Shown here: one piece after another, positions 23,961-33,645 of the stretch | Numbering within the stretch: position 1 is the first letter of the stretch | How the letters are laid out: every line of letters starts with the position of its first letter | NCBI GenBank assembly: GCA_021234155.1 | Contig: JAJEKV010000023.1 | Location: 2,906,557-2,970,556 of the forward strand | Reading direction: 5' to 3' | DNA from: Isoetes taiwanensis | Taxonomy: Eukaryota > Streptophyta > Lycopodiopsida > Isoetales > Isoetaceae | Length of the DNA: 64,000 nucleotides | Translations under genes and position numbers: made by a program | The notes under the pieces: generated by a model | The model's input: the letters and a program-made list of their open reading frames with translations, nothing else | The model's database searches: none | What the model was told of the DNA's origin: nothing

Positions 23961-24235
23961 CACATTGAGCAAATTTTGGGGTTGTTGTGTCCCATATTGT
24001 TCAAACCAATCCTCAAATTGGGTAATAAAGTCTTGAGGGTTCCTGGTTCCATCAAAGATCGGAGCAGGGGAAGGCAAATTGACTTCAATGTGGTAAGGTT
24101 GCACTGTTGGAATTGCATCTGACATTTTGCCATAATTATGATGGTGACATCTGCCATTTGTACATACCTCTCTGACTCACCTTCTCTTTCCATGGGTTCC
24201 TTATAAGGCAGCCCCACTGTAAATGTCCAGCCGGG
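23961..24235 (-). pseudogene. Ty3-type gag fragment
   Basis: On the minus strand one frame reads AIPTVQPYHIEVNLPSPAPI, then FDGTRNPQDFITQFEDWFEQ and a stop. The FDG...P..FI..FE.WF pattern is the start of a retrotransposon gag (capsid-like) domain. The rest of gag and all of pol are absent. A longer but different minus frame over the same bases (23888-24217) is a shadow. Confidence 0.6.
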
Positions 24236-24239
24236 AGTG

Positions 24240-25870
24240 CTAAAAGTTGTTGACGTATGTGGAGCTATGCACCAACAACCTCTGTGCTATTTCTTTTTGC
24301 TTTGCATGCTACAAAAATCTTAATACCAACTAGCACGCTAAAGAAATCTTAATATCAACTAGTACTTGACAGAATAATCAAGCCAAATTGGATAACAACA
24401 AGAAGTACTCAAAGCGAACTAATTACAACATGATATTCTTCCAGACCAGAGCAGAGGTTTAATATCCATTCAAGAGCAACACTTCATTGAATCTGTTTCT
24501 TGTAAATAAGAGGACTACCAGCTTCTTTAGTATACATTTAAAACATGGATCATATGAGCTTCATACTTAATGCATGCTCCCAGCTTTTTCAACATAGTTC
24601 TTCACCATTCATAATACATAAAGGACAACATTTCGGTCATAAGATGTTGAGTAACACCCAGCTTCTTCATATCGTAAATACCTTCAACTTTCCTTACTGT
24701 TAAAACTTAAAATTGCTCTCCATTTCATACGCTTTCAAAATGACCTGACAACATAAGCTGCATTTTTGTATGCGAGTTCTCAGAATTTCATGGAGCACTT
24801 AGACTTGCATAAATTGTTTACTTTTGAAATAGTAAAACTTGTAAGATTGCACTTCATTTTCTACTGTCAAGGCTGATTGAATCTCCATAAATCTGTATGT
24901 GCAATTCAACCTCAGTAATGAAACACAAGGATCAAAATATAATAATATTTTTTTCTAAAAGGACGACTGCACTCACAGGAGCTATTTCTTTCCCCCTGAG
25001 CCGTGGATCATGATGTGGTCTTTTTCCTCCTATACTTCCAGACTTGGAATTCCCTGATCCTCATGTTTGGTGCCTCCATCATTGCCGAAATTATATGTTG
25101 GACCACCGATGTACCACTGAGATAGCACAGAGCATGAAAAATCGGGTTCCATTTTTAGCATCGTGAATATCTTCATGGCATTAGGGTTTCAACATAGCTT
25201 CAAGGCCATTCCTGGCCCATGCTGGTTAGACATTCCACAATGGAGCATAAAATTATGAGGCCATACTATTAGCCATTAAGGTAGATGGAAAAGAAAATAG
25301 ACCAAATGTCAATACATGGACATGCACAACAAATGGGGCAGGATATAGAACATGGAGAGGAAAATGAAGCTTTAACCTGATGAAATTGGCTTGGTGTGAC
25401 GTTCCAGGGAAATATATGCCATAAATACGTATATTTCCGGGTCCATCACTATACAAATCTACCTTCATAGCCTTGTATACCATAGATTAGTGGCATATAG
25501 AAGCATGAAAGGGTGATTGAATTTTTTTGTATATTGATGTAGAAATTTGAACTGGGTTAAAGTGTTTGTAATGTACATTTTGAATTTTACATGGAGTTGC
25601 CTATCATTAATAAAGGCGGTTGACGTACAATATTCTCCATGATTATACCAAATCCTCCCGAAACCTTGGCGCTCATTTTGAACTTTCCTCGTCGATCAAA
25701 CATGGCTCTGGATTCTACCTCAAGGAAAACTTGCCCTGAATCGATTATACTTGCTCCTAAATCGAATGCATTTCAATAAACAAATGTATCTTGAAGAAAT
25801 TGAAATCCCTTTCCTTCAAGCAGTAATACAAATCCCTTCAAGCAGTAATACAAATCTGGTTAATAATCTG
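24240..25870. other. No recognisable gene
   Basis: AT-rich non-coding sequence. It may be the retroelement leader or flank of the gag fragment and, at its right end, 5' sequence of the DDE-like gene. Near 25820-25855 there is a small tandem duplication (TCAAGCAGTAATACAAATC twice). Confidence 0.5.
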
Positions 25871-25883
25871 CTTTTTTGTGCAG

Positions 25884-28697
25884 GATGTTGTATCCCCTTT
25901 CTGCAGAATGGATCAACATCTTAAAGCAATAGTTGAAGAAGAACCTATGGAAGAAGGATTGGACTCTCATGCAAGCACTTCGAGGTCAGCGTCGGGTTCA
26001 GATGTCAATCCTCCTGTTGATGAAGTTTCGGAAAGCACTGTTACAAGCAGGCAAAGAAAATCGAAACAAAGGGTTTGTAGGGGTGGATACGTGACAAAGC
26101 CAATTAGAAGAAAGGTGAATGCTGCTGTAAATCTCATAATGAATGAGGTATCTAATTTGAATCCAAAACAGCAAAGTATATTTGCAAGAAGATTATTGCA
26201 GGACAAAAGATTGCAATTCCTATTTGAGTTGGAAGGCCTCAAAAGACTGAAAACAGATCTGGTAAAGAATTTAAAGGATGGCCTCCAAGATGTCAAACAT
26301 GCAAATAGCAATGACAAACTTGCTGCAAAGCATTCTGTACTATCAATGGTGGTTGGAGAGGAAGGAGAATTACAGAAGACTTCACTAGCAGCTAAGTTGC
26401 TGAAAATACATCCTAGAAATATAAAACTAGCAGTGGAGAGAAGGAAAAGAATGTCATTAGGTGGAACAAATCTGTGGGCATTAGCAGGTCAAAATCCAAG
26501 AACAAATACTATAGATCAGGCTATCAAGGATATGGTTGCTCAGTTTTGGTTAGATAACTCAAAGGTTTCACCAAAAATTAGAGATGTCATGAAGAAGAGG
26601 ACACAACCAATTCAATATATTGACATTACACAGGTACGACTGTAATTTAGCTGTAATTGCATCTTTTTTTGCAGAATAAAGATGTTTTTTATTTTGTAAC
26701 ACTGATGTAAAGTTTGTAACAGATTTCTTTACTTTTTGAATGTAATGTAGATGCAGTCTGCACTAGTTTGCTCTACATGGAAATGTCAAATTATTTCATG
26801 GCAACACGTACATGTATATTTGTTTACATGTATATTCTGGATGTATTGTAGATGTAGGCAGTAACTAAGAAGAAATTAGTGTGGAGATATATTAATTGTC
26901 AAGAAATTATGTGACTTCATAGTAAATGAAATAAAATTCATGTCAGAATATACATGTATGTGTGGGAGTTTAGGGTCTTGAATATGTAAAAGATTTGTAT
27001 GTAATGTAATGTAATGTAATGTAATGTTATGTAATGTAATGAGGTGACTAATTTTATTTCACAGTAATTTTACAGGCTGAATTATTCCAGAATTTTGTGG
27101 ATCAGTATCCAGAGGTTCGGATTGGGCTTAGGCAATTTGAATACTTAAAACCTTCTTGCATTAGAAAGCTAAAGGAAAGAAACACATGTTGTTGCGTGAA
27201 ACATGAGCAATCAGATCTGTACAAGCAGGCATTTAATTTGATGAGGTCAAGACTCCATGAAAATTGTTCGTGCAATTGTGGTGTGTGCGCAGCTGAAGCT
27301 CATGCTGGGATATGTCAAGCCAAGAACATGACATTTGATAATGTTAGCACATTTTGGAGGGCTATGGTATGTGACAGAGCAGCAGGCAACGAGTGGCATA
27401 AGCTACGATGTATCAAATCATATTGTGGAAATTGTGGGAAACAATTAATTGAGTTGTGTCCAAGAGAATACAAGGAGCAGATTGATCAAACGCTTGATTG
27501 GCAAGTCTATGGTTACGTTAATGAGCCCTCGAAGAAAGGAACTTCACGAAGACTAAAGCTAATTGACAAGAAAGGCAGCTCCAGTAATATGTTGGATAAC
27601 ATATTTGATCATATGTCGAAGTTTGTATATCATAACTTTGTGGCACATTGGCAGAGCAAACAATTCAAGAAATCCATGAAGAGTCTTCGTGATGATACCG
27701 TATTATCAGTTGTTGATTTCTCGGAGAATTATACTTTGAAGCCATTCAACGAGATTCAGGCACAACATTGGTACGATGAACAAATCAGCATATTGGTCCA
27801 CATCACGATGTTCAAGGTACAGGGTAAAATGAGGAAATGTGTGCACTTCTTTATTTCAGATGACAAAATACATGATACTCACTTTGTACAAAAAGCATTC
27901 ACTATGCACCTCAATTGGCTGAGAGGACATGGGAAGGGCACACATGACGGAGAAGGAGCCATAGCCAAACTATGGCTTGAGGCAGAACAAAGAAAAAAGG
28001 ATGGGAAAGTGATAAAAAATGCGTAAACGCATGTGAGGTTCTTGAAGAGAAAATTTCTGATGTGGAAAGGATATTTTGGAAGGTGTCCGACATTGACCGC
28101 TTCCCAAAGATTTGATGTGCTCCCGATGAAAGGGGTGCAATCTCTTCATTGCGTATCATCCATAGATCCAAATGATCCAACAAAGTTAATGTATAGATCT
28201 CTTTCATGTTTTTGTAAGGCATGCATCAATTTTGATTGGCCTGCTTGTGAGAATGCTGATCATTGTGGCAGGTGGGAGTTGAGAAAACTAGAGCCTACAA
28301 ACAGGGACAATGTTGAAGAAGATGGAGTGCGAGGCAGGGACTGTGGGCAAATGACGTGGACAATGTGGATGAGACAGTCAAAGGTTGGAGATTATTTTGC
28401 ATCATTCACATCCCCGCACAATTATGAAAGGGTCCCTTATTATCTCATCCAAAGGTAATGTAAGTGAAACATGCCCTCGAAGAAGACACCAAGGATGACT
28501 ATGGAAATGAATTTTATTGTGGTAATGAAGTTATAGTTGGTAACTACTTTGAATTGATTCCCTCGTTGCCATCAAAAGTACAGAGCTTATTCAAGGAAAG
28601 AAAATTCTTGTCCATCCCGAAATCAATGGTTGGGGTGAGATTTCCATTGGAGCCATCAAACATAAGATTAAAGGTACATCTTATGCATATGAACTGA
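25884..28697 (+). pseudogene. Unassigned DDE-like transposon protein, internally deleted
   Basis: Exon 1 (about 25884-26633; Met at 25908) encodes a basic N-terminal domain ending YIDITQ. A 442-nt intron (26634-27075, GT-AG) joins in phase to exon 2 (27076-28026). Exon 2 carries Cys-rich motifs (NTCCCVKHEQ, NCSCNCGVC, SYCGNCGKQ), then VVDFSENYTLKPFNEIQAQH and FFISDDKIHDTHFVQ, then directly HGKGTHDGEGAIAK. In the eukaryotic family I recall with this DFSEN / ISD..HDT / HGKG.cDG.GA.K order, a segment with a second Asp (SDG..Q) lies before HGKG; it is absent here. After frame breaks, a Cys-rich tail (SLSCFCKACINFDWPAC) and a BAH-like tail (NEVIVGNYFELIP) follow at 28033-28458 and 28464-28697. Superfamily name unknown to me. 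Confidence 0.7.
26995..27046. repeat. (GTAAT)n microsatellite in the intron of the DDE-like gene
   Basis: About nine tandem GTAAT/TGTAA units at 27000-27042, with one T interruption, inside the 26634-27075 intron. Confidence 0.9.
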
Positions 28698-28908
28698 CTA
28701 ACTATTGGCATGAAATGTTGCTGGGAAATTTGCCAGAGATTGTAGAATCTCTACTATAATCAGAATGTGATGTTCATGTAATCAGAAAATATTTTTATGT
28801 CCAAGCATACTGTCCAAAAGTCATGGTCCTTATAAAATGGATCCATGAATTAGATTAAAACACAAACATTAATATATTGTTTATATAGTTCCAAGACTGT
28901 TATACTTA

Positions 28909-29357
28909 GTGCAAGCTGTAAAAAACACTGTAAGCAGAAGGTATTGGGATTCAAGATTCAAGACTCAAGATTCATCCAGAATGTCCTGCAGTGTGAGATC
29001 AGCAATGGTCCTGTTCCCGAAAATTGTGAGAAGAGTGTCCAGGACAGCTGTTTGGAAGTTGGTGAAATCTAACAGAAGCAAGACATGTGCTTCTCGCTTC
29101 TGTTGCCATTTATGATAGAGATTGGTAAAGTATGGTTTGAGGCTATTGAATCTCCAAACCTCAGCCCTTTTCAGCACTTTGTTGATTGCTTTTGCATGCA
29201 CAACTTCTTGTTTAAGTTGAATTAGAATACTTTCTAGTTCTGCTTGAGATAATTGGGATTCCTCATCCTCCTTGTCCGCTGCTACTCCCATAGCTCGATC
29301 CATGCTTCCAACATTGTTAAGTCTCCTCTGTGCATCTGTGTAGAACATCATAAGCAA
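28909..29357 (-). CDS. Hypothetical helical protein (130 aa or exon thereof)
   Basis: Minus-strand open frame with no family I recognise. Residues 20-60 are acidic and helical (DKEDEESQLSQAELESILIQ), followed by KVLKRAEVWRFNSLKPYFTN and a hydrophobic helix (HVLLLLDFTNFQTAVLDTLL). It ends about 200 bp downstream of, and convergent with, the DDE-like gene, so it may be a second ORF of the same transposon. Coding appearance is moderate (regular heptads, varied composition). Confidence 0.4.
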
Positions 29358-29359
29358 TT

Positions 29360-29805
29360 GTTAGATTAGGAACAAAAGCATGTTTAAGAATAGGAGTACC
29401 TCTCCTCGAACTTCGTGGATCCTCTCCGCTTGATTTTGTTCAATTGGTTTCCCTGTTCGCATTGATCTCCTCAAGAGCCTAAAAGCGCCCGGTGAGTTTG
29501 CATTTGAATTGGGGATATGGATTGTGATCTAGTCGTTCGATATCCTCCCGCCATCGGAATCAACCAGTCACCACATATAAAAAGGGAATTTTTATCCCTG
29601 TCTATTCCCTTCTCCCCTCAAGCTTACGATATGGCTCGTTACCATGCCAATGATTTGTTCCTTAACCTTGATTGAACATTACGCCAAAATACATCAACAT
29701 CCTTTTCTCAAAATCTTTCCCCTTTGTCCTCTTTTTTCTGACCCAATTGGCCAATGGTTGTTGCTGGCATATATCCCACAAGCCTAGCTCAAATGAAAGG
29801 GCTAT
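29360..29805. other. No recognisable gene
   Basis: Intergenic stretch between the helical ORF and the palindrome cluster. A short frame at 29672-29911 runs into the repeats and is not supported. Confidence 0.5.
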
Positions 29806-29812
29806 ACTCAAT

Positions 29813-30216
29813 GAGGAATATTCCTTTCAATGTAATAAAGAATATTCCTTGCACTTAAACAAACTAAAGAATATTCCTTTGAAGTTATTAAAGAATATTC
29901 CTGATAACTAGGCACTAAGGAATATTCCTTTCGATGCAATAAGGAATATTTCTTTCAAGGTAATAAGGAATATTCCTTGTTATCTTGAAATAACAAGGAA
30001 ATAGGTCCTAGGAATAGGTCCATGCCCCTAAACAATGTTTTTTTTGAAATAGGTCCTAGGGGCAACTCTAGGGGCATGGTTTTTTTTTCAAATTGGTTAT
30101 ACGATGATGATCCCCGACGTCACATACCATAGTCCCATTGTAAAAAACCATGCCCCTAGAGTTGCCCCTAGAACCTATTTCCTAGGACCTATTTCAAGGT
30201 AATAAGGAATATTCCT
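29813..30216. repeat. Cluster of eight AAGGAATATTCCTT-type palindromes with nested hairpins
   Basis: GGAATATTCC-type palindromes occur near 29815, 29840, 29868, 29892, 29918, 29942, 29966 and 30203. Between the seventh and eighth lies a hairpin of AAATAGGTCCTAGG-type and GGGGCAACTCTAGGGGCATG-type arms (30050-30090 against 30138-30195). A further small hairpin (GGGCTTTTTAGCCC) is at 30238. The block looks like a short palindromic repeat element; each unit also matches the heat-shock-element core GAAnnTTC. Confidence 0.8.
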
Positions 30217-30239
30217 TGTTACCTTGATTTTGTAATGGG

Positions 30240-30530
30240 CTTTTTAGCCCATTACTAAAAAAAAGGGTGGATGAGGATTACATTTTGAACAGTCATGACA
30301 CTCGGCCCATGGCCCGACATTACAAGCCGTAGAGCCATAACTTTTCATCATCTAATCTCTATCCACACTCTTCAATGAAGCAAAGAAACACTATTTATAT
30401 ATGCATACGATTTTTTGTGATATATGCATGTGGGATATTGTTAACTTTGTGTTAGGGTTGTGCTAACTGCATACCAAGGAATTGGTCTCATATATTGATC
30501 AACCTATACATTTTACATTTGCAAAAATAT
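30240..30530. other. No recognisable gene
   Basis: Non-coding sequence between the palindrome cluster and the small H3-tail-like ORF. A duplicated word (TCGTATGCATGCGAACATCC / TCGTATGCATGCAAACATCC) begins at 30556 and 30604, just inside the next feature. Confidence 0.5.
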
Positions 30531-30718
30531 TGAGGTGTGAAATCCCGAGGTGTGAAATCGTATGCATGCGAACATCCCTTTCCTCTTCTGCCTCATTCCC
30601 AAAATCGTATGCATGCAAACATCCCTTTTATTCCTAAAATTCTGCCCTGCAGCTTCATTCCGTCCATCTTCCTCTTCCTCGGGTCAGCTTCATTCCGTCC
30701 ATTCCGTTCATTCCGTCA

Positions 30719-31019
30719 ATGGCCAGGTTCAAAACTACAGTTCGCAAGAGTACTCCAGCTATTGTATCTGCTCCTTCACCGCCAGCTCGGTCAGAGTCTG
30801 TGTCCTCATCAGGAGGGCATCCGGTTACTGTGGTGGCCAAGTTCACTCCAGCACAATGTGGAGAAACTTATCAGAGAGGCACAAGCTGTTTGTTCAATCC
30901 GGGTTTTCGAATGGGTTGATCGAGGTTACCCTGACGAGGAGCGTCTTCTGGAAATGAAGATGTATGCCATGGAGGATGACCTCCATATAGAGCTGAGGAT
31001 GGCCCCCAGCCCTGATTAG
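30719..31019 (+). pseudogene. Small ORF with histone H3-tail-like N-terminus, frameshifted
   Basis: From ATG 30719 the peptide begins MARFKTTVRKST, matching the histone H3 start at nine of twelve positions (M, A, R, K, T, R, K, S, T), including Lys4, Arg8, Lys9 and Ser10 equivalents. A Pro/Ser/Val-rich linker follows. In another frame the second half looks coding (VEKLIREAQAVCSIRVFEWV, GYPDEERLLEMKMYAMEDDL), ending at 31019. A single frame change around 30800-30870 would connect the two into a protein of about 100 residues. No histone fold is present. Neighbours are MITE-like repeats, so this may be a transposon-encoded peptide. Confidence 0.4.
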
Positions 31020-31202
31020 TTTTTAGATTTGTTTTTTTAATCCCGGGTTTCAATTGTAAAGCTTTTTTATTAATGAGAACTATTTTTTTGTAAAGCTCAA
31101 GTTAATGAGAACTGTTTCAACTCAAGTTTAGTTTGCAACTCAAGTTTTTGGTATTTAGTTTACAACTCAAGTTAATGACAGTTTTTGTCATTAATTATAA
31201 AA

Positions 31203-31524
31203 GGGTGAAAGCATGCTAGGGTGTACCATATAAATTACTTTTTAGGGAGTGCAAAACTACCCAGAAAAGTACCCAATACTGGGTACTAGGAACTTGCACA
31301 AATGTCTCAATAAACAATAAGTTTGAGAGTTGATTGATTCATTTTAGTTTCTAATGGTATGGTTATCCATTGATACTATAGATTGACATGCTATTGACCT
31401 TCAATTCAAATTATTTTTATTGATTTTAGTGGAAAGAAAACTATGAAAGTATCAAATTTAAAAGTACCCAGTGTAGGTACTTTTGAGGGTTCCAAAAGTG
31501 GTACACCGTAGCATGCTTTCACCC
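31203..31524. mobile_element. MITE (322 bp) with 26-bp terminal inverted repeats
   Basis: The left end GGGTGAAAGCATGCTAGGGT (continuing to 31228) and the right end 31499-31524 are reverse complements over 26 bp with one mismatch. Sub-terminal inverted segments (AAGTACCCAATACTGGGTAC against AAAAGTACCCAGTGTAGGTA) extend the hairpin. The flanks share only AAAA, so the target duplication is uncertain. No coding capacity. Confidence 0.85.
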
Positions 31525-31870
31525 AAAATGTGAAGTGCAAAGCAAAGTATGTCTTTACTGAAATAGCATACCAAAACAAACACTAAAGCCAACAAAGAAT
31601 TTCAAGGTGCAATATGATCTGCACACTAACAAAATATGGTAACCAGCAGCAATAGGAAAATATGTTCAGAGTATTTTTCTTTAAATGCATCTTGAAGCAT
31701 CTGAAGCATCTGCCAAAAATGTTAACCTGCCAACAGGATAATCCACCAAAAAAGTAAGCTAGAACAGTCGATGATCATGTGTCGGAAAAGAAGACAGAGT
31801 TAAAGTAAGTGTTGAAGGCATCAGTTGATCCAAAGATATAATGGTCAGGGGACCAGTTGTTAGTGTGAAA
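31525..31870. other. No recognisable gene
   Basis: Non-coding 3' flank of the minus-strand ORF below. Confidence 0.5.
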
Positions 31871-31873
31871 CAG

Positions 31874-32855
31874 TCAGAATTTGTACTTGTCCTCCAAAAG
31901 AATCAACAAGGATCCATAGAGATCAGCAAGCAGCTTGTGGTTGTAATACATTGATCTATATCTTGTCAACTGTGCTTCAGAAAGAATGAAGTTGTTGACT
32001 GATAAAAAAAACCATAAGCAATGGACCTGCACAACTTCTCTGCAGAAGATAGCAGCCCATAGATCTTCACTTTCTTTTTTATATCTTCTATGACCTCTTC
32101 TCATAAGATATGATTCCATAGATGTCGCAATGTCATTTTGCATAACCTGATCATAAACTTGATTACTGAAAGGAGAGAGGTTGTCAAATTTGCTTCTTCC
32201 TTCTCCACGTAAAAAGTTAAGATATTCTAGGATCATCAGAAAGGTATAAGTTAGAATCTACAACATTTAAACCCTAAACCCACAATTTATCAAGCTTTAT
32301 GCCACATTTCTGAACTTTTATGATAACAGCAGAATGAGAGAGAGCATCAATCTTAGAATGAACAACTGGAAGATTCAAGAGAATACCATTGTAAATGGCC
32401 ATTTTCCGTTCCTGGAGGTGTGGTATCCTGGTTCTCTTTAGTCTCTCATCCAGCTCCACATCCGATCGAATTTCCGGGTGATTTCTTGCAATTCCGTAAG
32501 GAAAAGGAATCCGAGTGGCCGGATTAAGAGGATGATGAATGCCTCTATGGTCAGGATCCGCAGAAAGGTTATCCCAGAAGGGCACTTCATGAGTAATGGG
32601 GTCCATATCAAAAGACGAGGGAAGCAGATTATCAAAATTTCCAAAGAGAATGGTGTCTGCAGGATTTTCTTGAAAGGACAACAAATTTTGGAGGATAGAA
32701 GATCGTTCCGGAGCCGGAAGATTGGCGAATGCGTGAAGGAATGCGAAGACCATTGCAGAAAGTTCAGGGTGAACCAACAAAAGTGCATGCAAAAAATTGA
32801 ACAACAGAAAGGGGGAAAATGAGAACAGGGGAAAAATACTTTTAGTTAGAACCAA
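31874..32855 (-). CDS. Unknown two-exon protein, transposon-associated
   Basis: I do not recognise the family. The upstream part (32855-32274; likely Met at 32754, MVFAFLHAFANLPAPE) is Pro/His-rich with a coherent middle (RIPFPYGIARNHPEIRSDVE, LDERLKRTRIPHLQERKMAI). The downstream part (32236-31874, MILEYLNFLRGEGRSKFDNL onward) is helical and ends LLEDKYKF. The two frames probably join by a short intron near 32240-32275. It lies downstream of a Ulp1-type protease on the same strand, so it may be a second ORF of the same DNA transposon. Coding potential looks real. Confidence 0.5.
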
Positions 32856-32944
32856 AATTAACCAAGAGAGATCGGATTGCCATTCCCATTGAACTGATTT
32901 ATTGCAAGATCATTCAATTCAGAGAATTTTAGGGGGAAATCCCA

Positions 32945-33195
32945 CCGGAGTGTGGTGGTGGAGGGTGGTGGAGTGGTGTATGGTGGTGGTGGGGTGTGGT
33001 GGTGGTGGTGTCCGTGGTGGTGTGTGGTGGTATGATGTGGTGTGGTGGTGTGGTGGTGTCGTGGTGGTGTGTGGTGTGGTATGGTGGAGTGTGGTGGGGT
33101 GGGGGTTGTGGTGGTGGTGGTGTGGTGTTGTGGATTGTGGTGTGATGTCGTGTGGTGGAGTGTGGTGGTGGTGGTGGAGTGGTGTGGTGTGGTAC
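32945..33195. repeat. GTGGTG-type minisatellite (~250 bp)
   Basis: An uninterrupted run of GTGGTGGTGTGGTGT-like words with all G on the plus strand. Long open frames in all phases here (Val/Trp/Gly-rich on plus, His/Pro/Thr-rich on minus) are artefacts. Confidence 0.95.
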
Positions 33196-33199
33196 AAGA

Positions 33200-33640
33200 T
33201 CACAAAACATATCACTCGAAACAATCAAGTAACTGTTTTGATTGACCAAAAAGGGTACAAGGCTTCTTTAAATCAGAAATCTTTTTTTTCAACTTTTTTT
33301 TTTGGAGGTAAGGTGTTTTTTGTATTCATAATTATAACTTATACATAGTCATAAAGTATACTATGAGTAGTATACTATTCAGCATAGTGTCATTTACACA
33401 TTCCTTATGATAGGAAATGTTCACAAAAATATGTTCAAAAAATATATAGATATAAGCCTGTTACATAGTTCATCTTGCAAAATCAGATACTCAGACTCAT
33501 GATCAGCTCAAATTCTGTTCTCGTATCTTCTACTGTGCATCAATCATAAATCAGAAATCAGAAGTTTCTTTAAATCAGAAATCAGAGGACTGCTGATTTC
33601 TACGTTCTTTCGGATTGGCATCACAATGCGTGGCCAAAGC
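33200..33640. other. No recognisable gene
   Basis: AT-rich 3' flank of the protease ORF, with a small duplication (AATCAGAAATC and GAAATCAGAAGTTTC around 33550-33590). Confidence 0.5.
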
Positions 33641-33645
33641 ATCTA

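Noticed and set aside
23888-24217. 109-codon minus frame starting MGLPYKEPMEREGE
   Set aside because: An adjacent minus frame carries the recognisable gag motif; this one is its shadow.
32902-33249. Val/Gly/Trp-rich (plus) and His/Pro/Thr-rich (minus) proteins
   Set aside because: All frames through the GTGGTG minisatellite are open for compositional reasons.
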